DNA of 45,450 nt from CAZNDN01 sp964571815 (GCA_964571815.1 CAZNDN010000020.1:1-45450), one strand, 5' to 3'. Numbered from the stretch's first letter, positions 7,467-16,011 are shown. The notes: generated from the sequence alone by a model not told the origin. Numbers and translations: made by a program.

Positions 7467-9731
7467 ATGAGCACGCGCATGAGTCTGGGTATTGCGGTAG
7501 GTCTCGGTGTGGCTTTCTTCGGGTGCGTAGACCCCGGTGACGCTCCGTTTGAGCAGCCGAAAAACGCCGAAATCGATACCACCGAATCGTTGCAGTCGCT
7601 CGGGGATACACTTCGTGTCGCTCGTACCGTATCCTGCACCCTGAGCGTGAGACTGCCCGATCTGATCACGGATTATCGAATCGTTCGCATTGCCGGTGAC
7701 ACCGATACGGTTGTGGTTGACTCCGGAGGCGTACCGGGTGAGTTGATCGTGTTCGACCTCGACGTGCCGTCGTCGGGAACACACCGGCTGGTCGCGACGG
7801 TGACCAGGGCGACCAATCCCCCGACGGTCGATTCTCTTGAGCGCGACGTTACCGTCGTATCCCATGCCGAAGCCGGGCTGGACACGACTACCGGTCTACC
7901 GTGCCTCTCGGATTCGATTCCAATCGACACGTCCCTCGCATGCACCGCCCACGTGATTCTTCCTGAATTTCTCGACACATTCCGGGTGTACCTGGTTCGG
8001 TCGGGCGGGGAGGGTACGACGCTTGATCAGGGGGCTGTCGAGGGGGCGGCAATTCCTTTCACTGTGGAGCTGCCCCTTCCCGGTACCTACTCGGTTGTTG
8101 TGGTAGTTACGAGGGCGGATGCGAGCGGGGACACGCTCGTGCGCACTACGACAGGTACGGCGCCGTATTCGCCCGCGATCGTTTCACTGGTTCCCGATAC
8201 CTCCCACCTGGCGCTTCACAGGGAGTACCAGTGCACACTGCGGGTCACGCACCCGAGCCTGATAGAGCGCTACGAAGCGACGCTGCATTATGGCGGGAAC
8301 AACATTGTTGTTTCCGACGGTCCTGTCGAGGATGTTTCGGTGTTTTTTGCCCTGCCGGTCTTCTACGACGGTGAATTCGATCTGGTGACGAGCCTGCACA
8401 ACTACGACGGTACCCGGCCGTCGCTGTCCCGAACATTTGGAACGTACCGTCTCGCGCCGGCCGTGGTCGCGGATTCGGCCCGGTATCGCAGGGGCCTTGG
8501 CGACACCGCCGAAATCGGATTCGTCGCGACCGATCCCGACAGCAATCTTCTGGAGATCTTCTCGACTCGGGACTCCTCTGATACCGTCAGTCACCCCGTG
8601 CTCGCGAGCGGACAGCACAGAACGCAATTCGTGCGGTCGGTGGTGTCCGGTTCGGTGGACACGATTCTGGTGAGTGCCTGGGCAATGGACGAGGACAGTC
8701 AGTTCAGCTCCGATGCCGTGTGCACGCTGTTCGTGGAAGACACCGTGGCGCCGCAACTCTCTCTTCTTGCCCTGCGCCCGTCGACGGGCGACTCACTGGT
8801 AGCGGAACTCCCCTGCACCCTGTGGGTGCGGGTGAAGGATGATTCACCGATCGACTCGGTAACGTTCGGGACGCGCCACATGAGCGTGTCGGGGGATACC
8901 GCAATGATCAAGCTCTCGCAGTTGGACAGCGGGAGTCTGGAGTTCACCGTGCGGGCGTACGACAGGTGGGGCAACGACGCCTCGCTGGACGTACCCATGT
9001 TCTACGAGGGAGACAAGACCTATCCACCGAGGATCAGCGATAAGCTTTCGGCGCAGACGGTGGCCGAGAATGAGTCGTTCGAGGATGTTGCACTGGACAG
9101 TGTCGTCGTGATCCCATCGGAGGCGGATTACGGTCCCGCCGACCTTACGTGGCATATTACCGAGGTAGAACCCGCGGGCAAGCTGGAGTTGACGTATGAC
9201 GCGGGAACACGAAGTTTCAGCGTAGCGGTTCCCGATTCGGAGTGGGCCGGGGGTGAAGCCTTTTTCTTCGAAGCGGAAGCCCCCGGCAACCTGTCGGACA
9301 CCAAAGCCGCAACCTTCACGGTCACTCCGGTCAACGATCCGCCGGTAATCCTGGTCAAAAATCAGAGAAGGCTTGTGGGGACGCCCTTTGACACGCTGGT
9401 ACTCTCTGAATCGGCATACGACCCCGACGACACAGTCTCGGCGTTGACCTGGCACTTCGTGGACGGCACCTGTTTCTTCGCCGATTCGGTGTGGCGGATC
9501 GAGTGCAGGACGCCCCGGAGCGGAGGATTCGGAATCTGCCTTCCAAGGTTCACGGGCCGCGTGGCAATTGCTCCCGACACGAACCTGATCGACCCCACGA
9601 CCTGGACGGGGTCCGACACGCTCACGATTCGCGTGGAGGACGGCCACGGTTCGGGCGGTGTGACCACCAGGGATGTAATATTCACCAAGTACGAATTCCA
9701 GGCGTATCTTCCTCCCGCGCAGCTTCCTTAG
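7467..9731 (+). CDS. Large lipoprotein with tandem Ig-like repeats
   Basis: A predicted 754-residue surface or periplasmic lipoprotein. The signal peptide MSTRMSLGIAVGLGVAFFGC ends in a lipobox (FFGC, Cys20). GGGAGG lies just upstream of the ATG at 7467, which supports this start over the in-frame ATG at 7374. Three modules of about 85 residues follow in tandem (roughly nucleotides 7605-7870, 7911-8160 and 8187-8445). Each has a C-T-hydrophobic-x-V core, then Pro, a tyrosine or phenylalanine strand and a Gly-x-Val turn, so they look like diverged copies of one beta-sandwich. The C-terminal half holds more Ig/cadherin-like segments, including a VTPVNDPPVI boundary typical of cadherin-like repeats, and Asp-rich loops that may bind calcium. 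I see no enzymatic motif. Likely roles are adhesion or surface structure, which is an inference. It stands alone, divergent from the DUF763 gene. Confidence 0.82.
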   Translation: MSTRMSLGIAVGLGVAFFGCVDPGDAPFEQPKNAEIDTTESLQSLGDTLRVARTVSCTLSVRLPDLITDYRIVRIAGDTDTVVVDSGGVPGELIVFDLDVPSSGTHRLVATVTRATNPPTVDSLERDVTVVSHAEAGLDTTTGLPCLSDSIPIDTSLACTAHVILPEFLDTFRVYLVRSGGEGTTLDQGAVEGAAIPFTVELPLPGTYSVVVVVTRADASGDTLVRTTTGTAPYSPAIVSLVPDTSHLALHREYQCTLRVTHPSLIERYEATLHYGGNNIVVSDGPVEDVSVFFALPVFYDGEFDLVTSLHNYDGTRPSLSRTFGTYRLAPAVVADSARYRRGLGDTAEIGFVATDPDSNLLEIFSTRDSSDTVSHPVLASGQHRTQFVRSVVSGSVDTILVSAWAMDEDSQFSSDAVCTLFVEDTVAPQLSLLALRPSTGDSLVAELPCTLWVRVKDDSPIDSVTFGTRHMSVSGDTAMIKLSQLDSGSLEFTVRAYDRWGNDASLDVPMFYEGDKTYPPRISDKLSAQTVAENESFEDVALDSVVVIPSEADYGPADLTWHITEVEPAGKLELTYDAGTRSFSVAVPDSEWAGGEAFFFEAEAPGNLSDTKAATFTVTPVNDPPVILVKNQRRLVGTPFDTLVLSESAYDPDDTVSALTWHFVDGTCFFADSVWRIECRTPRSGGFGICLPRFTGRVAIAPDTNLIDPTTWTGSDTLTIRVEDGHGSGGVTTRDVIFTKYEFQAYLPPAQLP

Positions 9732-9769
9732 GCTTCGTCATACCCGTCGGCGCAGGGAATTGTGTGACT

Positions 9770-9793
9770 CGGCGAAGAGGCGAGGCTTCGCCG
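9770..9793. repeat. Stem-loop after the lipoprotein gene
   Basis: Positions 9770-9777 (CGGCGAAG) and 9786-9793 (CTTCGCCG) form a perfect 8-bp stem around an 8-base loop, 38 bases after the stop codon at 9731. No T-run follows, so it is not a classical terminator. It may stabilise the transcript end or be part of a dispersed repeat with the next palindrome. Confidence 0.5.
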
Positions 9794-9801
9794 GGGCACG
9801 T

Positions 9802-9835
9802 CCGCTCACCCTTCGACCATGCTCAGGATGAGCGG
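9802..9835. repeat. REP-like imperfect palindrome
   Basis: CCGCTCA (9802-9808) pairs with TGAGCGG (9829-9835) around a centre containing CCTTCGACCATGCTCAGG. This closely resembles the short extragenic palindromes with a core like CTTCGACnnGCTCAGG found in many bacterial genomes. It sits between the convergent ends of the lipoprotein and GH130 genes, the usual setting for such elements. Only one copy occurs in this window. Confidence 0.5.
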
Positions 9836-9953
9836 AGGCGGGTCATCTTTCGTCGTTTCCGCGTGTATGGCGCCCCGCACCAGCCGTGGGGATCCGGCAC
9901 GGTGCAGAGGGCGGCGTTTTTTCCGAGGAGGACTGGGGCCCCGGCAGGCCGGG

Positions 9954-11417
9954 CTACTCCATCGCGTCGATTACTTCGTCGACCGAAACCGTGGCAAATG
10001 TCGATGCATAGTCCGACATGGCATAGGGGATAACCAGCGTTCCGCCGTGGATGAGCGCTCCGCAGGTGTATACCACATTGGGCACGTAGCCTTCACGTTC
10101 GTTCTCGTTGGGCTCCAGCAGGGGCCTGGGGAGTCTCCCGATTACGCGTGAAGGGTCGTTTCTGTCGAGCAGAAAGGCCCCCATACAGTAGCGTCTCATG
10201 GGCCCCACGCCGTGGCTGAGAACCAGCCACCCCCGGTCGGTCTCAATCGGCGAGCCGCAGTTTCCCAGTTGGACAAACTCCCAGGTGTAGGTGGGACGAA
10301 CCAGGATTCTCGGCGAATACCAGAAGTGGATATTGTCGGAGTACATGAGGTAGATGTTCTCGTTGTCCTGACGTGAGAGCATTGCGTAGAGACCCCTGAT
10401 CTTGCGGGGGAAGAGTGCCATTCCCTTGTTCTTGACCGCGGGGCCGTTGAGGGTGATGAATTTGAAGTGCAGAAAGTCGGCGGTTTCCAGCAACTGCGGA
10501 AAGATAACCTCCCCGTCAAACGCCGTATAGGTTGCGTAGTAGATCCACGACCCGTCGTCTTCACGAAAGCGCACAAACCGCGCGTCCTCGATTCCGTTTC
10601 GTTCGCTTGGTGAGGAGGGGAAGACGGCTCGTTCGGAGGGTTTCTGGTCGGGACGGAAGCGGACTTCGTAGTTGGAGTAGGCAAGGTTCCGCACACCCTC
10701 GAAGGTGGTTCGGGCGTCGTTGTCTCTGGAGAACCGCCGCCGGCTCATTTCGATCTGTTGCAGCAGCTCTTCCATGGTGAAGGACTCGTGCAGTGTCCCG
10801 AGTACCTCGAGGCTGTAACGGTTTTCCAGGCCGAGTTCGTGCAGCTTACGCATGAACATGGCTTTGTTGTACGAGGCGCTGACGATTCGGTCCGGCTGGG
10901 TTACATAAGGAGTGGGTTCAACCAGACTGATCCGGCCGTCGCTCCCGATTTCGCCCATGCGGAAGACGATGCTCGAAATATGTCCTTCCCCCGTGGCGCG
11001 CAGGCTCAGAAGAAACCTGAGCCCGCCTTCGGCGGTCGCGTCCTGGTCGGGGTGCGGCACGATTGAGGGATTGAACAGGGCGGCCGACTCAAGGGAGTAT
11101 TCCTGTGTGAAATACGATCCCGCCAGCAACTGTCGTTCCCGGGAGATCTTCTCGTCGGTGAACATCCAGCGACGCACCGACTCGAAATGCTTCAGCAGAA
11201 TGCTCTGTATCTGGGGGTGACGTGTTCGGAACTTCTGCAACACGCCCGCCAGGAGCCCCCTGACTTCTTCTTCGGAAAGCGACATGACCCGCGCGATGAT
11301 ATGGGAGATACGGTGAGGGCTTTCCGGCACGAACGGACGAATGAGCACGCGGTTGTGCGAGGGCCTGAGAACGAGGGGAAGACGGGTAAGCTTGATGTTC
11401 TTCACGGTGAACCTCAT
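9954..11417 (-). CDS. GH130-family glycoside phosphorylase/hydrolase
   Basis: A 487-residue five-bladed beta-propeller enzyme. GH130 members act on beta-mannosides, mostly as inverting phosphorylases that release mannose-1-phosphate. The diagnostic segment GIEDARFVRF (276-285, catalytic Asp278; often EDPR in relatives), an NPSIVPHPD segment (116-124), ETDRGWLVLSHGV and the C-terminal GYVPNVVYTCGA all fit. The N-terminal 100 residues are a longer helical extension than in minimal members. Start choice: the ATG at 11417 has almost no ribosome site, while an in-frame GTG at 11405 has GAGG six bases upstream, so translation may begin there. It is divergent from the two GT4 genes across a 147-base gap, which suggests a shared control region and a joint oligosaccharide pathway. 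The exact substrate, and whether it phosphorolyses or hydrolyses, cannot be determined from sequence. Confidence 0.85.
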   Translation of the reverse strand: MRFTVKNIKLTRLPLVLRPSHNRVLIRPFVPESPHRISHIIARVMSLSEEEVRGLLAGVLQKFRTRHPQIQSILLKHFESVRRWMFTDEKISRERQLLAGSYFTQEYSLESAALFNPSIVPHPDQDATAEGGLRFLLSLRATGEGHISSIVFRMGEIGSDGRISLVEPTPYVTQPDRIVSASYNKAMFMRKLHELGLENRYSLEVLGTLHESFTMEELLQQIEMSRRRFSRDNDARTTFEGVRNLAYSNYEVRFRPDQKPSERAVFPSSPSERNGIEDARFVRFREDDGSWIYYATYTAFDGEVIFPQLLETADFLHFKFITLNGPAVKNKGMALFPRKIRGLYAMLSRQDNENIYLMYSDNIHFWYSPRILVRPTYTWEFVQLGNCGSPIETDRGWLVLSHGVGPMRRYCMGAFLLDRNDPSRVIGRLPRPLLEPNENEREGYVPNVVYTCGALIHGGTLVIPYAMSDYASTFATVSVDEVIDAME

Positions 11418-11508
11418 CTATTTTAAGTTGTGCTTCCCGCCGGGCCTTGCGGACGAAGCGGCTTGCGACGGGAACATGTGCTGTGTCCGGTGCGGGTATC
11501 GACGATAG

Positions 11509-11514
11509 TATACT
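11509..11514 (+). promoter_or_regulatory. Possible -10 element for the GT4 operon
   Basis: TATACT matches the sigma-70 -10 consensus at five of six positions and lies about 50 bases before the GTG start at 11565. No good -35 is present at normal spacing, so the call is weak. The GH130 gene starts on the other side of this 147-base divergent region. Confidence 0.25.
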
Positions 11515-11564
11515 TACTCGGCGAGGCGGGTGTCAATCAACTTTCTCCCGGAGGGATTTGCACG

Positions 11565-13829
11565 GTGGTTGAACTGAAAAATATCGCGGTTGTAGGAAAC
11601 TACGTTCCCCGGAGATGCGGCATTGCTACCTTCACGACCGACCTGGTCAACGCGATTGCCGCGGCGGCGGACCCGGTGGACTGCTGGGCCGTAGCGATGA
11701 ACGACCGACCCGAGGGGTATCGCTATCCCGACAAGGTCCGATTCGAAATCAATCGCAACAGTACGCAGGAATATCGTCTGGCCGGTGACTTCCTCAATAT
11801 CAGCCAGGCTGATATCGTGTGTCTTCAGCATGAATTTGGCATTTTCGGCGGGCAGGCCGGGAGTTACATACTTCAGTTGCTGCGGGAACTCCGCGCTCCG
11901 GTGGTAACCACGCTGCATACGGTGCTGGATGAGCCGACTCCCGAACAGAAGAAGGTGCTCAACGAGGTGGTGGAATTGTCCGACCGGGTTATCGTGATGG
12001 CGCACAAGGCGCAAGCGTTGCTGGGAGAGGTCTACGGCGTGCCCGGGCGGAAGATTACCTTCGTGCACCACGGTATTCCCGACATGCCGTTCGTGGATCC
12101 GCATTTTTACAAAGACCACTTCGCAGTGGAGGGGAAGAAGGTGCTGCTGACCTTCGGCCTGCTTTCTCCCAACAAGGGTATCGAATACATGATCAAGGCA
12201 CTGCCGCGTGTGGTGGATCGTCATCCCGACGTGGTCTATATCGTGCTCGGCGCGACGCATCCGCATATCAAGAAAGCCCAGGGAGAGAAATACCGGCTGG
12301 GGCTGGAGAGCCTTGCGCGCAAGCTCGGCGTGGAGCGCCATCTGAGATTTCACAACCGATTTGTGGAACTGAGGGAGTTGTGCGAATTTCTCGGGGCCGC
12401 CGACGTCTATGTCACGCCGTACCTCAACGAAGAGCAGATTGTGTCGGGCACTCTGGCCTACGCCATGGGTGTGGGAAAGGCGACGGTTTCGACGCCGTAC
12501 TGGTACGCCTCCGAGATGATGGCCGAGGGGCGCGGGCTGGTGGTCCCTTTCCGGGATTCCGACGCTTTGGCTGAGGCTGTCGGGGGTCTCCTGGACAGCG
12601 AACTGGAGCGTAATACGATTCGCAAACGGGCATACTCCTACATGCGCAACGCGATATGGAGCCGGGTCGCCAACGAGTATCTCTCCGCTTTCTACGAAGT
12701 CAAGGGAAGCCGGAGTCTCGCCCCCCGGCTGCATTCCCGGGGCGGGACCATGGAGCGCGACAAGGACAGCCTGCCCGATCTCAACCTCGATCACCTTCGG
12801 CGCCTGACCGACGAGACGGGGATTCTGCAGCACGCGACCTTTTCGGTCCCGGACTATTCTCACGGGTATTGTATCGACGACAATGCCCGGGCCTTGATCG
12901 TAGCGGTCACCGCGCGTCGCCTTTTGCCGGCCGAAGACACGCTTCAAAGGCTGCAGACGCGGTACCTGGCATTTCTGAAGCATTCTTTCAACGAAGGCAA
13001 CGGGTATTTCCGGAACTTCATGGGCTACGATCGCAGGTGGCTGGAGGAGATGGGCTCGGAGGACAGTCACGGAAGAGCGTTGTGGGGGTTGGGGGTGGCC
13101 TGCGCCTTTTCGACCGATCCGGGATGCGTTGCCGTGAGCACGACACTGTTTCACCGGGCGCTGAAGGTAGTGGAGCGGTTCACGCACGCCCGGTCGCTGG
13201 CCTTTTCGCTGGTTGGAATCCATGCCTATTTGAGCCGGTTCCTGGGCGACAGCGAAGTCCGGCGCGTTCGTGCCGTCCTTGCCGAGCGGCTCATACAGAT
13301 ATTCAACGGCAGTTGCAGCGACGACTGGCCCTGGTTCGAAGACCGGGTAACCTACGCAAACGCCAAGCTGCCCCAGGCACTTCTTCTCTCGGGGCAGTGG
13401 ATGCAGAGGGAAGACATGGTGCGCAGCGGCTTTCGGATTCTGGACTGGCTGTTGAGCGTGCAGACCGATTCGGGCCATTTTTCTCCGATCGGCAATGCGG
13501 GATGGCTTACGCGGGAGCAGGGCAAGGCCCGTTTCGATCAGCAGGCTATCGAGGCCCAGGCCATGGTCGAGACGACGATCCTGGCTTACTATATGACACG
13601 GGATGAGAAGTACGCCGCGGCGGCGCACATGGCATTCAACTGGTTCCTGGGCCGCAACGACCTCAACGTGGCGCTCTACGATTATTCGACGGGGGGCTGC
13701 TGCGACGGGCTTCAACCAGACGGGCCCAACTACAATCAGGGCGCCGAGTCGACGCTGGCATGGCTGCTCTCCCTGATCGCCATCCAGGCTTTCCAGACCG
13801 ATCAGAAAGACTTGCACTACGTGGAATAG
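11565..13829 (+). CDS. GT4 glycosyltransferase fused to a C-terminal alpha-helical domain
   Basis: A 754-residue two-domain protein. Residues 1 to about 390 form a GT-B glycosyltransferase of family GT4: PRRCGIATFTTDL near the N-terminus, QHEFGIFGG, the sugar-nucleotide domain starting TFGLLSPNKGIEYM, and GTLAYAMGVGKATVSTP near the usual donor-binding site. Residues about 400-750 form a helical, probably alpha/alpha-toroid domain (DYSHGYCIDDNARALI, SWRDWPWFE-like DDWPWFEDRVTYANAKLPQ, GWLTREQGKARFDQQ) resembling glycoside-hydrolase or epimerase barrels, so it may trim, bind or modify the product. The start is a GTG at 11565 with GGAGGG nine bases upstream; a longer frame to 11430 lacks support. 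It precedes the second GT4 by 28 bases and is divergent from GH130. The donor is unknown; mannose is a guess from the GH130 neighbour. Confidence 0.85.
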   Translation: MVELKNIAVVGNYVPRRCGIATFTTDLVNAIAAAADPVDCWAVAMNDRPEGYRYPDKVRFEINRNSTQEYRLAGDFLNISQADIVCLQHEFGIFGGQAGSYILQLLRELRAPVVTTLHTVLDEPTPEQKKVLNEVVELSDRVIVMAHKAQALLGEVYGVPGRKITFVHHGIPDMPFVDPHFYKDHFAVEGKKVLLTFGLLSPNKGIEYMIKALPRVVDRHPDVVYIVLGATHPHIKKAQGEKYRLGLESLARKLGVERHLRFHNRFVELRELCEFLGAADVYVTPYLNEEQIVSGTLAYAMGVGKATVSTPYWYASEMMAEGRGLVVPFRDSDALAEAVGGLLDSELERNTIRKRAYSYMRNAIWSRVANEYLSAFYEVKGSRSLAPRLHSRGGTMERDKDSLPDLNLDHLRRLTDETGILQHATFSVPDYSHGYCIDDNARALIVAVTARRLLPAEDTLQRLQTRYLAFLKHSFNEGNGYFRNFMGYDRRWLEEMGSEDSHGRALWGLGVACAFSTDPGCVAVSTTLFHRALKVVERFTHARSLAFSLVGIHAYLSRFLGDSEVRRVRAVLAERLIQIFNGSCSDDWPWFEDRVTYANAKLPQALLLSGQWMQREDMVRSGFRILDWLLSVQTDSGHFSPIGNAGWLTREQGKARFDQQAIEAQAMVETTILAYYMTRDEKYAAAAHMAFNWFLGRNDLNVALYDYSTGGCCDGLQPDGPNYNQGAESTLAWLLSLIAIQAFQTDQKDLHYVE

Positions 13830-13857
13830 TCGGAACGATGCCGAGGAGTGGGTAACC

Positions 13858-14868
13858 ATGCGTGTTGCAATGCTCGCGCCGATCGCCTGGAGGACTCCGC
13901 CGAGGCATTACGGCCCGTGGGAGCTGGTGACGTCGCTGCTCACCGAGGAGTTGGTGAGGCGGGGTGTGGATGTGACCCTTTTTGCCACGGCGGATTCGAT
14001 CACGACGGCCAGGCTGCGAAGCGTGTGTCCCGCCGGCTATGAGGAGACGGCCGAATCGGAACCCAAGGTCATGGAGTGTCTTCATATTGCCGCGTGCTTC
14101 GAAGCCGCGCGTGAATTCGACCTTATCCACAATCAATTCGATTTCCTGCCCCTTACTTACAGCGGGCTCGTGGATACTCCCCTGGTGACGACGATTCACG
14201 GGTTTTCTTCTCCGGCCATCCTTCCCGTGTACCGGAAGTATAACGGCCGCTGCCGGTACGTATCGATCAGCGATGCCGATCGTGCACCCGGGCTCGACTA
14301 CATCGCTACGGTATACCACGGCATTGATCCGACCCGGTTCACCTTCAGGCAATCTCACGACAACTACCTTCTTTTCTTCGGGCGGATTCACCCGGACAAA
14401 GGGACGACCGACGCGATCGAGATTGCGCGGATGGCGGGACGTCGCCTGGTGATTGCCGGTATCATCCAGGACCGGGCGTACTACGACGATAAGGTCGCTC
14501 CCCGTATCGACGGCGACCGCGTGAGATTCGTGGGCAGTGCGGGACCCACCGAGCGTGACCGGTTGCTCGGCGGCGCCGAAGCGCTGCTTCACCCGATCGG
14601 ATTCGCGGAGCCGTTCGGACTTTCGGTGGTGGAGTCCATGGCGTGCGGTACTCCCGTAATTGCCTATCGCAAGGGAAGCATGGAAGAGCTGATCGATGAC
14701 GGGGTCGACGGCTTCCTGGTCGACAGTGCCGAGCAGGCGGCCCGGGCCGTCGCGAAGGTGGACGGACTCGACAGAGCGGCATGTCGGCACAAGGTCGTGC
14801 GGCGGTTCACGGTGGAGCGCATGGCCGGCGACTATATGAATGTATACAAGAGGATTCTCGACATTTGA
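13858..14868 (+). CDS. GT4-family glycosyltransferase
   Basis: A 336-residue GT-B glycosyltransferase without membrane segments. The N-terminus carries LAPIAWRTPPRHYGPWE, common to a widespread GT4 subgroup. The middle has FFGRIHPDKGTTDAIEIARMAG, the start of the C-terminal Rossmann domain. The donor-site EX7E-like motif lies in EPFGLSVVESMACGTPVIAY. It probably transfers a hexose from a nucleotide sugar in the cytoplasm; acceptor and donor are not evident. The ATG at 13858 follows the upstream fusion gene by 28 bases with GGAG about nine bases ahead, so the two should be co-transcribed. It ends convergently with the TIGR02147 gene. Confidence 0.88.
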   Translation: MRVAMLAPIAWRTPPRHYGPWELVTSLLTEELVRRGVDVTLFATADSITTARLRSVCPAGYEETAESEPKVMECLHIAACFEAAREFDLIHNQFDFLPLTYSGLVDTPLVTTIHGFSSPAILPVYRKYNGRCRYVSISDADRAPGLDYIATVYHGIDPTRFTFRQSHDNYLLFFGRIHPDKGTTDAIEIARMAGRRLVIAGIIQDRAYYDDKVAPRIDGDRVRFVGSAGPTERDRLLGGAEALLHPIGFAEPFGLSVVESMACGTPVIAYRKGSMEELIDDGVDGFLVDSAEQAARAVAKVDGLDRAACRHKVVRRFTVERMAGDYMNVYKRILDI

Positions 14869-14940
14869 GGGGGGCGGGCCGGTGGCGGAAGCGTGGTCGT
14901 GAGGTTTTCGGTGAGGCCGAAGCCCGGATCGTCTCTCGGC

Positions 14941-14951
14941 GGGGGGGGGGG
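14941..14951. repeat. G11 homopolymer
   Basis: Eleven consecutive G lie between the convergent ends of the GT4 (14868) and TIGR02147 (15029) genes, next to the terminator of the latter. It is non-coding, and its exact length is likely to be uncertain in the assembly. Confidence 0.9.
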
Positions 14952-14953
14952 CG

Positions 14954-14989
14954 AAAAAGAAACGCACCCCGCCGGAAGCAGGGTGCGTT
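14954..14989 (-). terminator. Rho-independent terminator of the TIGR02147 gene
   Basis: On the minus strand, AACGCACCC (rc of 14981-14989) and GGGTGCGTT (rc of 14961-14969) make a 9-bp perfect stem with an 11-base loop. TCTTTTT (rc of 14954-14960) follows immediately. It lies 40 bases beyond the stop at 15029. Confidence 0.85.
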
Positions 14990-15028
14990 GGTGACCTTTC
15001 ACGTACGCAACAAGGGATCGATTGCTGC

Positions 15029-15871
15029 TCACTTCTTCGTCAACGGAAAAAGCTGCATGTTGACCTGATACACGCGATTGGGTTTGGTGTCTTCCGCACA
15101 CAGCTTTTCGATCTTGTCGCGACATTTCTGGACTTCGTCCTTCACTTTCTCCAGCGTTTCCTCGGACGCACTCACCGTCACCGCCGCCATCTTCCTGTCC
15201 GCTTCGGGATATCGGTCCAGGGCGGGGCGAGCCAGCTCCAGCATCTGCACTTCGTACTCGGTAAGGGCAACCTTGTCCGCTTCGGTCTCCATGGGCGGGA
15301 CCTTTTCGGCGGGACGGAGCGTCCCGGAGGGCGTCGAACGAAGATACCCGAGCTTCAACAGCATTTGCACGGCCCGCGACGCCTTGCCCGCCGAGATTGT
15401 CGGGGAGAGCTTCTTGTTGAGCCCTTCGGCGTCTTCCTTCACACTGAAGAATTTGACCAGGTTGCAGATCGCGGCGTGATACCAATGCTCATGGTACACA
15501 TAGTCACGTTCCTCGTCGACTTTGATCCTGTTGCGCAGGAAATCCGTGACATCGGCAAGCCTTCTGCGCTTTTCCTCGGAGTTCCGTGCCTGGTGGAAGT
15601 CTACGAGAAGCCGGAAATAGGTTGCCTCTCGCTTCTTCATGGCGAAGAGACGAATCAACTCGGAGGTCAGCCGCTCCGACAGTCGCACCTTCCCGTGAAG
15701 AATGTGGAGAAACATCGCGGAGGACTCCAGTCCCAGCTTTGCCGCAATGTAGCGGTGCGAGAAATGGTAGTCCAGCGCTTTCCTCTGCTCATAGGCGTCG
15801 CGCAAATACGCCTTGTGGTCATCGTAGTCAAACACGTTGACCCGGGTCGGCAACTGAGGAGAATTGTTCAT
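15029..15871 (-). CDS. TIGR02147/DUF4423-type protein, probable DNA-binding regulator
   Basis: A 280-residue protein of the TIGR02147 type, a family first recognised as an expanded paralogue set in Fibrobacter. Typical features are the N-terminal NVFDYDDHKAYLRDAYEQR, an XRE-like helix-turn-helix region (YIAAKLGLESSAMFLHILHGK, about residues 38-58), the middle FFSVKEDAEGL segment and a C-terminal helix with EEVLEKVKDEVQ-like sequence. The motif suggests DNA binding and transcription control, though the family is poorly characterised. The ATG at 15871 has GGGAG about seven bases upstream, and a longer upstream frame is non-coding in character. It is monocistronic, divergent from the acyltransferase operon and followed by a strong terminator. 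It is the main taxonomic marker in the window. Confidence 0.85.
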   Translation of the reverse strand: MNNSPQLPTRVNVFDYDDHKAYLRDAYEQRKALDYHFSHRYIAAKLGLESSAMFLHILHGKVRLSERLTSELIRLFAMKKREATYFRLLVDFHQARNSEEKRRRLADVTDFLRNRIKVDEERDYVYHEHWYHAAICNLVKFFSVKEDAEGLNKKLSPTISAGKASRAVQMLLKLGYLRSTPSGTLRPAEKVPPMETEADKVALTEYEVQMLELARPALDRYPEADRKMAAVTVSASEETLEKVKDEVQKCRDKIEKLCAEDTKPNRVYQVNMQLFPLTKK

Positions 15872-15914
15872 GAGACACTCCCGGTAAAGAGTTGAAAGAT
15901 GATGGTCGTTTAGG

Positions 15915-15943
15915 AAAATATATATTCGCACAACAGAATGCAA
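15915..15943 (-). promoter_or_regulatory. Candidate promoter of the TIGR02147 gene
   Basis: On the minus strand TTGCAT (rc of 15938-15943) is followed after 17 bases by TATTTT (rc of 15915-15920), with an overlapping TATATT. This is an AT-rich island in a GC-rich genome, 44 bases before the start codon. Confidence 0.35.
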
Positions 15944-16011
15944 TAGCCTGATTGTTTTTTTTCGTTTCAGCCTCATCCGGCCCCTTGAAAACGTGTGGTT
16001 ATGTCGGGTTG

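Noticed and set aside
7281..7865. N-terminal extension of the DUF763 gene
   Set aside because: The open frame continues upstream but overlaps the divergent lipoprotein gene and its signal peptide; the DUF763 homology begins at 7280/7265.
11514..13859. A 781-codon minus-strand open frame opposite the GT4 fusion gene
   Set aside because: It is antisense to a gene with clear GT4 motifs and has a Pro/Arg/His-rich composition without domains, as GC-rich coding DNA often produces on the opposite strand.
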